A stretch of DNA of 64,000 nucleotides from Paenibacillus xylaniclasticus (GCF_004001065.1 NZ_BIML01000003.1:186001-250000), one strand, 5' to 3'; positions 17,089 to 26,043 are shown, numbered from the stretch's first letter. A program made the numbers and translations. Notes: generated from the letters alone by a model not told the origin.

Positions 17089-18597
17089 TCAATGCACCAC
17101 AAATGCAGTAACGGCGGGCTCCCTCACATCCCGATCAACAGACAAGCCGACTGCTTCCGCAGCAAAAAAAAACGGGATATGCAGCTTATTCTTGATTAAT
17201 TTTGCAGGTGAAGGCACTTCCTTTTTTTGATCATCCACAATTGCAAACGCTTCCCCAATTGTCATGGTGACCACATGCTTGTTATGTTTCAATGTTATTG
17301 TCCTGCTTCCAGCGTCCCATCGCCATTGCAGTTTAAGCTCAGCTGCAAGCTCTTTGGCCGGCACGAGTAGATCTTCTTCGCCCGCTGCTTCACGAGTGGA
17401 AAAGAAGACGTCTCGCCCTCCAATCCGAACCGGATTAGCCGTTACCGAATCGTCAGGCCGGATAACGAACGTCCGCACCTGCTGCTCCAGCCTTCTGTTA
17501 TGCTCATCAATATTATCGGATGTAAGCCGATACGCCGGATTCCGGCCGCCGACAGCTTCTGCAATTGCTGTATTGATGCTGCCCCGATGATGGGACAAAT
17601 CCTTGTATTGGTTAAGATCGAACGTCCAGCTGCTTTCGGCTTGAAAGTCATACACGTCCGCATTCGGCCGGTCACTCAATCGTTCAAGCATCCATTGGCG
17701 CATCGTCATCTGATTCTCATAACGAACCGGATTGGTCTGCTTCCAGACAACGTGTCTCAATACGGAATAAGGCGGATAATAAAAATCGAACTGTACCTCA
17801 GGATAAGCCACTACTAGCGGCATCACGTAAGTGTCGAATGCATCCTGTACGTCCGCCAGCGGATCCTCATTCAATCCGAAGTAAGCTTCCTTCTGCAGCG
17901 CCTCCTTGTAATCCGCAACAACGAGTTCCTTGCCGAACCTCGTCCAGCTGTCCCAGCTGTCGAGCGTCTCAAGCTCGGTTTGTTGGCCTATCAGCTTCTT
18001 GAACGCTCCTTTGGCGAGCTCCGCATAAGGCGTAATACTGAACCAATACGGATAATCGTTCCACAGCTTGTCATCGTATAAGTAACCAGGAAACCCCCCT
18101 TCTCCGGTATCCGATTTGGTACGTAGCGCGAAGTAATCGAGTCCCCACAAAACCCGTTTCACTTGACCGGTCGAGAGGGCGAGCTTCGCTGTTTGATACT
18201 GTTCGGAAATAATCGAGCCCCGAAGAGGGAGCTTCATCGCTTTCCCGCCAAGCGCTTTTCCGACTTCTGACGGACGAAAGTTCTCGGTCATCGATGTCCC
18301 TATAATGATCGTGTCGTAGCTGTAATTCCTCGCCAACCCCGCATTTTGGAACCGTTCCTCATTAGAGTAAATCGGCGGATACCACGACTTGTGGTAATGC
18401 TGCAGCGGATCGATTGCCCACGAGAGAAGGATAGCTGACGCAGCAAAGCCTATCGTATATACGCCGGCCAGCAGCACCATACGCTTGGCTGCTCGATTAG
18501 TCGATTGCTTCGTCCGACCGAGCACCACAGATCGGGATGGCGCTTCCGCTGCAGTCATGGCTGCTGGATTAGAATGAATAGAAGCTTTATTCGTCAC
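17089..18597 (-). CDS. SGNH-type acyltransferase-like protein with C-terminal stalk domain
   Basis: Probable extracytoplasmic acetyl- or acyl-transfer partner of the adjacent MBOAT protein, comparable in role to AlgJ/AlgX or DltD. The 502-aa protein has one membrane anchor (about residues 39-61), then an SGNH-like domain with IIGTSMTENFRPSE (candidate nucleophile Ser102) and a C-terminal DLSHHRGSIN segment supplying Asp and His. From about residue 405 a copper-amine-oxidase-type stalk domain follows (VPAKELAAELKLQWRWDAGSRTITLKH.., then FFFAAEAVGLSVDRD), a wall-associated module common in Paenibacillus. GTG start with AAGGGGG 7 nt upstream, overlapping the end of the MBOAT gene region (12-bp gap). 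The substrate polymer is unknown. Confidence 0.82.
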   Translation of the reverse strand: MTNKASIHSNPAAMTAAEAPSRSVVLGRTKQSTNRAAKRMVLLAGVYTIGFAASAILLSWAIDPLQHYHKSWYPPIYSNEERFQNAGLARNYSYDTIIIGTSMTENFRPSEVGKALGGKAMKLPLRGSIISEQYQTAKLALSTGQVKRVLWGLDYFALRTKSDTGEGGFPGYLYDDKLWNDYPYWFSITPYAELAKGAFKKLIGQQTELETLDSWDSWTRFGKELVVADYKEALQKEAYFGLNEDPLADVQDAFDTYVMPLVVAYPEVQFDFYYPPYSVLRHVVWKQTNPVRYENQMTMRQWMLERLSDRPNADVYDFQAESSWTFDLNQYKDLSHHRGSINTAIAEAVGGRNPAYRLTSDNIDEHNRRLEQQVRTFVIRPDDSVTANPVRIGGRDVFFSTREAAGEEDLLVPAKELAAELKLQWRWDAGSRTITLKHNKHVVTMTIGEAFAIVDDQKKEVPSPAKLIKNKLHIPFFFAAEAVGLSVDRDVREPAVTAFVVH

Positions 18598-18609
18598 ATT
18601 GCAGCCCCC

Positions 18610-20013
18610 TTAGAAGTTGAAATACAAAAACGTACTAATCCGATTAAAATAAAGCAAGGAGTAAATAAAAAGGAATCCAACAAGCGCAGCGGTCGGCCAG
18701 CTTGGACGCAGCACCCGCTCCCTCTCGCTGCTATTGCGAAGCAGCAGCACGGCTAGCAGCAGCAATGCGATTAGCATTATGGTCGGCGCCAGCTCCTTCA
18801 GGCCATATATCGAAATGCCGGATAATCCAGCCATACCGCGCAGAATGCGAAGTGCCTCCTGCCACGATTCTGCCCGGAAGAACACCCAAGCGGCATTAAC
18901 GAAATGAAACGTAATCAGCCAAGCAAGCCAGCGCGGCATCTTAGGTCCGTAACGCGACCATAGACGATGCACCACTTGAGCAGCGCCGTGCAGAAAACCC
19001 CAAAAAATAAACGTCCACCCTGCGCCGTGCCACAGCCCGCCAATCAGAAACGTAATCATGAGGTTCGCAAGCATACGAGCCTCACCCTTGCGGTTGCCGC
19101 CGAGCGGAATGTAGATGTAATCACGAAGAAATCGGCTAAGCGTCATATGCCATCTGCGCCAGAAGTCTTGAATGTTTACCGCCTTGTAAGGCGAGTTAAA
19201 GTTTTGCGGCAGCCGGATATTGAACAATAGAGCGAGCCCGATCGCCATGTCCGTATAGCCAGAAAAGTCGAAGTAGAGCTGAAACGTGTAGGAGAGCGAT
19301 GCGACCCAGCTGTCAATGAAATGAACGGCGCTTGCAAAGCCGTCATCTGCATAGGAAGCCATCGTGTCGGCGACGACTACCTTTTTAAACAATCCGAGTA
19401 CGAACAAATAGATGCCTGATGCCGCATTGCGCCAACTCCACAGCTTGTTGCGAAGACGGTCAAACTGCGGCATCATCTCGCTGTGATGAAGAATAGGACC
19501 CGCTATTAAGTGAGGAAAGAAAGTAACGAACAGCACATAATGAACAAAACTTGCCTCGCGTGCTTTCTTTTTATATACGTCTACCAAATAAGCAATCTGC
19601 GTGAACGTGAAGAAGCTGATACCGAGCGGAAGCGCAAGCTTAAGCAGTGAAACCGGCGTGCCGGTTACCGATGACCAATTGGACAAGAAAAAGTCGGCAT
19701 ACTTATAGTAGGCAAGCAGCAGCAAATTTGCCGTTATGCCTCCGATCAATAAGGCTCGTCTGCGTCCGCCCTCCATTCTCACTTCACCGTCTGCTCTTCG
19801 AGCGCCGAGCAATCGGCCAATCGTATAGTTAAAGCCGATCGAAGCGACAATAAGCGGTAAGTATCGATAATCCCACCAACCGTAGAAGAACAGCGAAGCT
19901 GCCGCAAGCCAGCATTTGGCCGCGAACGTATACCGTATCCGAACCAGCAAGAAATAGACCAACAACGTAACCGGCAAGAACACAAACAAGAACGGGTAAG
20001 AGTTGAATAACAT
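18610..20013 (-). CDS. MBOAT family O-acyltransferase (AlgI/DltB-like)
   Basis: Multi-pass membrane enzyme that carries acyl groups across the membrane for transfer to an extracellular polymer. The 467-aa protein has about ten to twelve hydrophobic helices and the AlgI/DltB signature blocks: PLGISFFTFTQIAYLVDVY, FPHLIAGPI, FSGYTDMAIGLA, NIQDFWRRWHMTLSRFLRDYIYIPLGGN and the catalytic His in GLWHGAGWTFIFWGFLHG. AGAGGAG lies 10 nt before the ATG. It is the first gene of a two-gene unit with the SGNH protein, a typical arrangement for polysaccharide O-acetylation. DltB itself is unlikely since dltA/C are absent. Confidence 0.92.
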   Translation of the reverse strand: MLFNSYPFLFVFLPVTLLVYFLLVRIRYTFAAKCWLAAASLFFYGWWDYRYLPLIVASIGFNYTIGRLLGARRADGEVRMEGGRRRALLIGGITANLLLLAYYKYADFFLSNWSSVTGTPVSLLKLALPLGISFFTFTQIAYLVDVYKKKAREASFVHYVLFVTFFPHLIAGPILHHSEMMPQFDRLRNKLWSWRNAASGIYLFVLGLFKKVVVADTMASYADDGFASAVHFIDSWVASLSYTFQLYFDFSGYTDMAIGLALLFNIRLPQNFNSPYKAVNIQDFWRRWHMTLSRFLRDYIYIPLGGNRKGEARMLANLMITFLIGGLWHGAGWTFIFWGFLHGAAQVVHRLWSRYGPKMPRWLAWLITFHFVNAAWVFFRAESWQEALRILRGMAGLSGISIYGLKELAPTIMLIALLLLAVLLLRNSSERERVLRPSWPTAALVGFLFIYSLLYFNRISTFLYFNF

Positions 20014-20130
20014 TCAGCTTCGACTCCTCTGTCGTATGCGGCGTACAATCGTCATTCGACGTATTCGACATTCGCTTGGGGAAATCCTGTTTATTCGTCA
20101 ACGTAAGCGTAAGGGAGGATGAGCCGCAGG

Positions 20131-20979
20131 ATGGCTTACTATGCACGCAAGGTCAGCCGCCGATTTATCGCTATCGTGCTGACCGTCGCAAGCGCTGTAC
20201 TCGTAGCAGCAGGGTTCAATCAATTACTCATTCCGCATCAGCTACTTAGCGGCGGAGTTTCCGGTATCTCGATGATGATCGGTTATCTGCTTGGCGGCAA
20301 CATCAGCTTGTTGTATTTCATATTGAACGTTCCTATCCTTATTTGGGGATGGATTGAGCTGGGCAAGCGGTTCGTGCTGCTCAGCATCTTATCCGTGCTC
20401 GTGACAACGATTACGCTGCAGTTTATCCCTGTTCGCCCTCTGGCAGACGATATACTGCTCGCCTCCGTCTTCGGCGGCATAATTGTCGGATTCGGCAGCG
20501 GTTTGTCACTGCGTTATGGCGGTTCGTCCGGCGGATTTGACATTATTGCCTCCATTGTGTCACGCAAACGGGACTATCCCGTCGGCATGTTCATCTTTAT
20601 ATTAAATGGTGCCGTTATCGCAGCGCTCGCATGGTTCACCCGCGACCCAGATATTGCGCTCTATTCGCTGCTCTCGATTTATACAGCTGGCAAAGTAGTT
20701 GACTTGATTCATGTGCGACATGTCAAAATTACAGCGTTCATCGTGACCCAAAAGAGCGATCAGCTTGTCAAGAAGCTGCTGGAGGTTAAGCGCGGTATTA
20801 CGATTATTCGTACGAAAGGCGCTTTTACCGAGCATGAGCAGGATATGCTGATGACAGTTACGACAAGATACGAGCTTGCAGAGCTGCGCAAAACGATTCT
20901 TACACTCGATCCGAAAGCATTCGTCAATATTGTCGAAACGGTCGGTGTAATAGGACAGTTCCATAAGCCACTACCATAA
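20131..20979 (+). CDS. YitT family membrane protein (DUF161 + DUF2179)
   Basis: Membrane protein of 282 aa with five to six hydrophobic helices (about residues 8-30, 45-68, 72-95, 100-122, 145-165) and a cytoplasmic C-terminal DUF2179 domain (about 195-280, with VTQKSDQLVKKLLEVKRGITIIRTKGAFT), a fold related to P-II-like regulators. The conserved GGVSGISMMIGY and GGSSGGFDIIA loops are present. Role unknown. I choose the ATG at 20131, 12 nt after AGGGAGG; the ATG at 20119 abuts that site. Divergent from the MBOAT gene. Confidence 0.86.
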   Translation: MAYYARKVSRRFIAIVLTVASAVLVAAGFNQLLIPHQLLSGGVSGISMMIGYLLGGNISLLYFILNVPILIWGWIELGKRFVLLSILSVLVTTITLQFIPVRPLADDILLASVFGGIIVGFGSGLSLRYGGSSGGFDIIASIVSRKRDYPVGMFIFILNGAVIAALAWFTRDPDIALYSLLSIYTAGKVVDLIHVRHVKITAFIVTQKSDQLVKKLLEVKRGITIIRTKGAFTEHEQDMLMTVTTRYELAELRKTILTLDPKAFVNIVETVGVIGQFHKPLP

Positions 20980-20983
20980 CGAT

Positions 20984-21031
20984 AAACAAGGCGTGAATGG
21001 ATTTCCATGGAAATCGCTATTCATTTGTTTT
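20984..21031 (+). terminator. Probable terminator of the yitT-like gene
   Basis: AAACAA..GTGAAT and ATTCAT..TTGTTT flank a self-complementary core (ATTTCCATGGAAAT), with T-rich sequence on the exit side. Confidence 0.5.
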
Positions 21032-21131
21032 CACCCCTGTTATAATAAAGCTATCCCGTAGAGTTTTTGTTTTACGTTTCTAGTAGCCTGATGTTTTACC
21101 CTGAACATGACTAATGAAAGGGTGATGCCGG

Positions 21132-21326
21132 ATGGATATGGAAACTGTCAAATTATCGCGGATAGTGGAAAAGCTGGCGCCTGAACTTGAACCTTTCCTT
21201 ACCGAACGCGAACGGCAATTGAACATCGTGCTGCGGGATGGGCTAAATGTATTAGAGCCAGAGGATGCAATGGAGATTGTGCAGTTAAGCATATGCGAGC
21301 AGCAGAAAGAAGCACGTCTGCATTAA
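21132..21326 (+). CDS. Small hypothetical protein (64 aa)
   Basis: A short charged protein, about one third Glu/Asp/Lys/Arg, predicted mainly helical (VEKLAPELEPFLTERERQ.. and EPEDAMEIVQLSICEQQ). No known motif. GAAAGGGTG precedes the ATG by about 8 nt, and a TATAAT with GTTTTCA upstream (near 21040) may be its promoter. It is followed by a run of three hairpins. Probably a real small gene, but support is limited to start signals and amphipathic composition. Confidence 0.55.
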   Translation: MDMETVKLSRIVEKLAPELEPFLTERERQLNIVLRDGLNVLEPEDAMEIVQLSICEQQKEARLH

Positions 21327-21350
21327 TGCTTTACTCTTTGAATAAGAAGC

Positions 21351-21545
21351 GGAGCATAAAGCGGCCTACACCGCTCGCTGCTCCATACAGGGGCTATCCG
21401 GAAAGTCAATGAAAGCGGACTAACGGATCGCCCCTTTCTTCAACTCATCCTTCACCCTATGCTTAAATTGTTGCAATGGGATGCGACAGCGAAGAAGGTT
21501 GTACGTTAAATCAGGCCTCCTGTTTTAACGTACAACCTTTTTATC
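21351..21545 (+). terminator. Three successive hairpins ending in a strong terminator
   Basis: This is most of the 383-bp gap before the DUF4015 gene. Hairpin 1: 21351-21384 (GGAGCA..TGCTCC with inner GCGG/CCGC). Hairpin 2: 21390-21434 (GGGGC-TCCG/CGGA-GCCCC then TTTCTT). Hairpin 3: 21495-21540 (AAGGTTGTACGTTAAA pairing with TTTTAACGTACAACCTT, then TTTTTAT), a classic terminator. Hairpins 1 and 2 may end the small upstream gene; what hairpin 3 ends is unclear. Confidence 0.7.
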
Positions 21546-21709
21546 TGGAGACGTAATAGAAATCTACTATTTTCACTACCCGGCAGCTGTTTAGGTTACA
21601 AACGTCTACAATTTTCATACATTTTCATCAAAAATCGATCTTTAGACGTCTATTTCTATTTCCAATTCTGCTTTATAATCAAAGAGATTACATACGAGGA
21701 GAGAGCACT

Positions 21710-22888
21710 ATGGACATCTTGCTGACCGTGTTACTACTACTGAATCATCTGTTTACTGGAAGCGGTAATGAAAGCGCCTCAGCACAAAAACTGCTGACTG
21801 CCGCTGTACAGACTGGCACTGAAGGCACAACGGGCTCCGCAGCCAGCGGCGCAGCGGGACAGCCGTCCAATGTGCTTGTGAAGAAGGACCCGCAGCCAGA
21901 CTCGCCGAAGATCAAAGGCATCTATGTGACGGCGCACAGTGCAGGCGGCTCGAGAATGAGCAAGCTCCTCGATTTGCTCGACAAGACGGAGCTGAACAGT
22001 ATGGTCATCGACATTAAAGATGACAACGGATACATTACATATCCGACGGATAATCCAGAGCTGCTCAAGCTTGGCACGTCTCAGAAAATTATTAAGGACT
22101 TGCCGGCAACGATGAAGCTGCTGGAAGAGCATAACGTCTACCCGATTGCACGCATCGTCGTCTTTAAGGATACGGTACTGGCTAGGAAGCATCCGAAGCT
22201 ATCATTCATCACAAGTAGCGGTGCCGTATGGGAGAACGGCAAAGGCCACAGCTTCGTCAATCCTTACCTGCGCGAGGTGTGGGAATACAATGTGGAAATC
22301 GCGAAGGAAGCGGCCAAATTCGGCTTTAAAGAAATTCAGTTCGATTACGTCCGTTTCCCAGAAGGCTTCGAGAAGAAGGAAGCGTCGCTGAAATTCGAGA
22401 AGACCGAAGAGAAGCGTGTGGACGTCATTGCCGACTTCGTCAAATATGCGCGAGAGCAGCTAGAGCCATTGGGCGTACGCGTGTCCGTTGATATTTTCGG
22501 CTATGCAGCGTCTGTACCAGCGGCCGAGGGCATCGGACAAGATTTCGTCAAAATCTCAGAGCAGGTTGACGTGATTAGTCCGATGGTGTATCCAAGCCAT
22601 TACAGTACCGGCTGGTTCAATGTCAAAGAACCGGACATGGAGCCATACGCTACCATTAAGGGCGCTATGGAGGATACGCATGAGAAGCTTAAGCCGCTCG
22701 GGTCGGATACGCCGATCATCCGACCTTGGATTCAAGACTTTACAGCAAGCTGGCTAGGCAAAGGACATTATATCAAGTATGGCAAGGCACAAATCGATGC
22801 ACAACTCAAAGCGCTTAAGGATACGAACATCGAGGAATTTCTACTGTGGAACGCGAATAACAACTACACTTCAGACGGAAATTATTAA
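21710..22888 (+). CDS. Putative glycosidase, DUF4015 family, secreted or membrane-anchored
   Basis: A 392-aa protein with an N-terminal hydrophobic signal or anchor (about residues 1-17), a low-complexity Gly/Ser/Thr linker (about 18-62), then a DUF4015 domain that adopts a GH13-like TIM barrel. Typical blocks are present: KGIYVTAHSAGG, MVIDIKDDNGYITYP, IARIVVFKD, EIQFDYVRFPEG, VSVDIFGYA, DVISPMVYPSHY, and IRPWIQDF. The family's substrate is not established; a polysaccharide of the cell surface is plausible. GAGGAGAG precedes the ATG. It is a single-gene unit. Confidence 0.87.
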   Translation: MDILLTVLLLLNHLFTGSGNESASAQKLLTAAVQTGTEGTTGSAASGAAGQPSNVLVKKDPQPDSPKIKGIYVTAHSAGGSRMSKLLDLLDKTELNSMVIDIKDDNGYITYPTDNPELLKLGTSQKIIKDLPATMKLLEEHNVYPIARIVVFKDTVLARKHPKLSFITSSGAVWENGKGHSFVNPYLREVWEYNVEIAKEAAKFGFKEIQFDYVRFPEGFEKKEASLKFEKTEEKRVDVIADFVKYAREQLEPLGVRVSVDIFGYAASVPAAEGIGQDFVKISEQVDVISPMVYPSHYSTGWFNVKEPDMEPYATIKGAMEDTHEKLKPLGSDTPIIRPWIQDFTASWLGKGHYIKYGKAQIDAQLKALKDTNIEEFLLWNANNNYTSDGNY

Positions 22889-22935
22889 CATATAAGTGAT
22901 GGCTATTATTTATTTTTTACTTCCCTTTATAAGAG

Positions 22936-22979
22936 CAAGGCTGGCATCAGATCTAATCATCTGACGTCAGCCTTTTTTG
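22936..22979 (+). terminator. Terminator of the DUF4015 gene
   Basis: AAGGCTG..ATCAGAT and ATCTGA..CAGCCTT pair, followed by TTTTTTGT. Confidence 0.9.
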
Positions 22980-23069
22980 TACCATATTATGCTTGTCATT
23001 ATTGTATTCTCTTTTCCAATATTATAAAATACAATTGTATAAAATTTATATAACGGGAGTGTGATGATC

Positions 23070-23522
23070 ATGCTGCAAGTCGGTACCCCCGCTCCACTGT
23101 TCGAGGCAGACAGCACGCAAGGCCGGATCTCGCTTGGCGATTATGTCGGGAAACAGCCGATCGTCCTCATCTTCTACCCAATGGATGAGACGCCCGGTTG
23201 CACGAAGCAGCTATGCGCCGTTCGCGATTCACGCTCGCTGTACGCCCAATATGACGCACTTGTTATGGGCGTCAATCCTGCTTCATTAGATCATCACCGC
23301 AAATTCGCTGAGAGGCAAGGCTACGACTTTCCGCTTATCGTTGATCGCGGCGGGGAGATCCGCAAATCGTTCGGCGTAGGCAAAATGCTCGGATTAATTG
23401 CACAGCAGCGTGTCGTATTCATCATCGACCTCGACGGCAAAATAGCATTTGCTCAAAAAGGTAATCGGCCGACCGAAGAAATTATTAGCGTGCTGCATAC
23501 GTTACAGAACACCAACTCATAA
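23070..23522 (+). CDS. Peroxiredoxin, AhpC/TSA family (Bcp/PrxQ-like)
   Basis: Thiol peroxidase of 150 aa. The peroxidatic Cys lies in PMDETPGCTKQLCAVRD, with a second Cys four residues later, the Bcp/PrxQ arrangement of CxxxxC-type resolving Cys. The FVFIIDLDGKIAFAQKG strand near the C-terminus fits the fold. GGGAG lies 10 nt before the ATG at 23070; GTG 23061 and ATG 23064 are in frame but too close. The upstream region is very AT-rich with a 12-bp palindrome, a possible redox-regulator site. Converges with pfkA. Confidence 0.88.
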   Translation: MLQVGTPAPLFEADSTQGRISLGDYVGKQPIVLIFYPMDETPGCTKQLCAVRDSRSLYAQYDALVMGVNPASLDHHRKFAERQGYDFPLIVDRGGEIRKSFGVGKMLGLIAQQRVVFIIDLDGKIAFAQKGNRPTEEIISVLHTLQNTNS

Positions 23523-23534
23523 GCTGGATAATCA

Positions 23535-23613
23535 AAAAAGCCTTATGCATTCGACATCATAAGCGTATTCGGAATAAAGTCCGCCCGTCTCACGATTCAG
23601 CATAAGGCTTTAT
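23535..23613 (-). terminator. Long-loop terminator of pfkA
   Basis: On the minus strand AAAGCCTTATGC and GCATAAGGCTTT pair across about 50 nt and are followed by TTTTTT. It lies between convergent genes. Confidence 0.65.
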
Positions 23614-23621
23614 ATGGTTTG

Positions 23622-24590
23622 TTATTGCGACAAGCGAAGTGCCAGCTCGTACAGATCCATGTTGAACGATTTCTTCGTACTAACGACCTTATCGATATCG
23701 GTAGTAACGAGCTCACCCTTAATGATACCGCATGACTTCGCTGATTCACCCTCCATCAGCTTCCGAACCGCGAAATCGCCTAGACGGCTCGCAAGAATAC
23801 GGTCATTATGTGTCGGAGCGCCACCGCGCTGGATATGGCCGAGAACCGTTACGCGCGGCTCGATGCCATTATGCTTCGTAATTGCATCAGCGATGTCTTG
23901 TCCGCTTGCCGCACCTTCTGCCACGACGATAATACTGTGGCGCTTACCAGCTCGGAAATTTTCCGCCATCCGGGTTGAAACCTCCGCCAGATCGAACGGC
24001 ACCTCTGGCACAAGAATCGTCTCCGCGCCGCTTGCCAGACCGGCGTATAACGCGATATCTCCACAGTGACGACCCATTACTTCAACGATCGAGGACCGTT
24101 CATGAGACGTCATCGTATCGCGAAGTTTATTGATTGCATCGACAACAATGCTAACTGCCGTATCAAAGCCGATCGTAAAGTCAGTGAATGGAATGTCATT
24201 ATCGATTGTGCCCGGCAGGCCCATCGTCTTAATGCCAAGCTTGCTCAGCTTGTTGGCACCTTGGTACGAGCCGTCACCACCAATGACAACCAAGCCGTCA
24301 ATTCCGCGTTCCCGCAAAATATCTGCGCCGCGCTGTTGGCCTTCCGGCGTCATAAATTCTTTGCAGCGTGCCGTTTGCAGCACTGTACCACCGCGTTGAA
24401 TAATATCGCCTACGCTCCGAAGGTCCATTTGCCGAAGATCGTTGTTCAGAAGTCCTTGGTAACCGCGCTGTACACCGTATACCTCAATCCCGTGATAGAT
24501 AGCGCTCCGTACGACTGCACGGACAGCCGCGTTCATTCCTTGCGAGTCACCCCCGCTCGTTAGTACGGCGATCGATTTAATTGCTGACAT
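23622..24590 (-). CDS. pfkA: ATP-dependent 6-phosphofructokinase
   Basis: Glycolytic enzyme converting fructose-6-phosphate to the 1,6-bisphosphate. From the ATG at 24590 it is 322 aa, close to the usual 319. Visible: N-terminal IAVLTSGGDSQGMNAAVRA (ATP-binding GGDS), VIGGDGSYQGA, PGTIDNDIPFTDFTIGFDTA with the catalytic Asp, and VEVMGRHCGDIALYAGLA. AAGGAGG lies upstream; of three consecutive ATGs the third gives the best spacing (8 nt). The gene starts 23 bp after the terpene-cyclase gene on the same strand, so read-through is likely. Pyruvate kinase, often its neighbour in Bacilli, is not adjacent. Confidence 0.96.
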   Translation of the reverse strand: MSAIKSIAVLTSGGDSQGMNAAVRAVVRSAIYHGIEVYGVQRGYQGLLNNDLRQMDLRSVGDIIQRGGTVLQTARCKEFMTPEGQQRGADILRERGIDGLVVIGGDGSYQGANKLSKLGIKTMGLPGTIDNDIPFTDFTIGFDTAVSIVVDAINKLRDTMTSHERSSIVEVMGRHCGDIALYAGLASGAETILVPEVPFDLAEVSTRMAENFRAGKRHSIIVVAEGAASGQDIADAITKHNGIEPRVTVLGHIQRGGAPTHNDRILASRLGDFAVRKLMEGESAKSCGIIKGELVTTDIDKVVSTKKSFNMDLYELALRLSQ

Positions 24591-24613
24591 CATCATGTCC
24601 TCCTTATGCTTTC

Positions 24614-25702
24614 TCACGTATGTCTGGTTCGTATCCAAATACTGTTTAGATAAAAAAACAACCGGGTCCAAGGACTTCCACGCATCAGTCTGCGTGCAAT
24701 CCTCTTGACATCGCCTTGTCTCTTTACTTTCGGATCGGATAAATATAGGGCAAGCAGCCCTTCTATAATTAGACGGTGAAACTTCGCATCCTGTAGTCCG
24801 GCTACATCTTCACGCGCACGTTCAACAATCATCACGATTCTCGACATAAGCGTCTCATGATCCGGATAATAGCTGCAAAAGTTTAAATCTCCGCCTTCCC
24901 GATCCTCTGCTTGATCGATCAAATAATCGAGCATTATATGCAGACCGCAAACATGCGGGAAATAGCTGTCTCTAATGCGAGCGGCTTCCTCATCGGACAG
25001 TTCAGACACCGATGCAGCCAGAAAAAGCGTAAACATGCCCAGCGTCGAGCCGGTTGCCGCCGCAAATTCATTCCATAGCAAATGCGGCCCAAGCTTCCGG
25101 TTCCTCTCGCGCCAGGCAAGCAGCTCCCGCTCTCTTAACTCTGTTCGAATATGTTTATATACTTGCAAATCACAATATAATTGAACAAGCTCCGTTACAT
25201 ACGGCTGTACACAAGAATATGAAGGTAGCTGACGGACTGCCCGTTGGCAGGTACGTACAAGCTCCTGCAAATATCCCCCATCTTCTTGCTCGCTGCGCAG
25301 TTCATAATAGAATCGAACCGGGCCGTCCGGATTGATCGCATCGAGCATCGATTGATGCAGCAGCCGAAAATCATCCGGATCGAGCGACGTGCTCCGATCA
25401 CACAGGTTATCCAGATAGTCGCTTATAGTCTGTAATGCAACGATAAGCATAACGAGAATATGGCGATACTCCGGGTTGGCAGCAGCATAGACCGAACCAC
25501 CCTGACAATGAAATTGTTTCGTCGCGATGCTGTCTAACGCTTGCGTCCGAAGCTCCTTATCCGGGATCAAAGCAGCCATCGTACGCCATCGGTCCAACTC
25601 CCGCCGAACCTCAGGAAGTACGTACTTGTATACCCGATGCATCAAACGCAGTGCCCCGCTTGGCTTCGCTAAGCCTCTTCGTGCAGGAAGCTTCATTCGC
25701 AC
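24614..25702 (-). CDS. ytpB: YtpB-type tetraprenyl-beta-curcumene synthase (DUF2600)
   Basis: Terpene cyclase family that makes tetraprenyl-beta-curcumene, precursor of C35 sesquarterpenes, from heptaprenyl diphosphate. The 362-aa helical protein carries the Asp-rich motif SDYLDNLCDRS (about residue 94) and the family blocks FHCQGGSVYAA, LQTISDYLDNL, PHVCGLHIMLDYLIDQAEDREGGDLNFCSYY. GTG start at 25702 with AAGGAGG 5 nt upstream (ATG at 25696 possible). Between a small unknown gene and pfkA, with 23-bp gaps on both sides, so a three-gene unit is likely. The heptaprenyl diphosphate pool would link it to the AraM/PcrB lipid route. Confidence 0.9.
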   Translation of the reverse strand: MRMKLPARRGLAKPSGALRLMHRVYKYVLPEVRRELDRWRTMAALIPDKELRTQALDSIATKQFHCQGGSVYAAANPEYRHILVMLIVALQTISDYLDNLCDRSTSLDPDDFRLLHQSMLDAINPDGPVRFYYELRSEQEDGGYLQELVRTCQRAVRQLPSYSCVQPYVTELVQLYCDLQVYKHIRTELRERELLAWRERNRKLGPHLLWNEFAAATGSTLGMFTLFLAASVSELSDEEAARIRDSYFPHVCGLHIMLDYLIDQAEDREGGDLNFCSYYPDHETLMSRIVMIVERAREDVAGLQDAKFHRLIIEGLLALYLSDPKVKRQGDVKRIARRLMRGSPWTRLFFYLNSIWIRTRHT

Positions 25703-25725
25703 TGGCGCCTCCTTCTTCTATTTCG

Positions 25726-26043
25726 TCAGGAATGACGCCGCGGTTCAATCTCTTGATTGATGCGGTACCAGATATGTAAATCGTTAATCCGGCTTGCGAG
25801 CTCCGCAATATCGGAATTAATCTCGCAGCTAGTATCGAAGTCATCTTCCTCGTATAGACGGGCTTGCTCCATCTGAATTCGCTTCTCCAGTGCAATTATT
25901 CGATCCGGGATCGTCCCTCTAATCGTTTCCCACTGCTCGATGATTCGTGCCTGTTCGTCTTCGGAATAGGCATCCCAATCGAATTCAAGTACCGGTAACG
26001 GGATACCGAGCCGGTCATTCCACTGAAAACGATATCTGTCCAT
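25726..26043 (-). CDS. Hypothetical protein (105 aa)
   Basis: A charged, soluble protein, mostly helical: YSEDEQARIIEQWETIRGTIPDRIIALEKRIQMEQARLYEEDDFD can form a coiled coil (about residues 25-75), followed by INSDIAELASRINDLHIWYRINQEI. No catalytic motif. It is the first gene of the probable unit with ytpB and pfkA (23-bp gap to ytpB). I do not recognise a characterised family. Confidence 0.7.
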   Translation of the reverse strand: MDRYRFQWNDRLGIPLPVLEFDWDAYSEDEQARIIEQWETIRGTIPDRIIALEKRIQMEQARLYEEDDFDTSCEINSDIAELASRINDLHIWYRINQEIEPRRHS

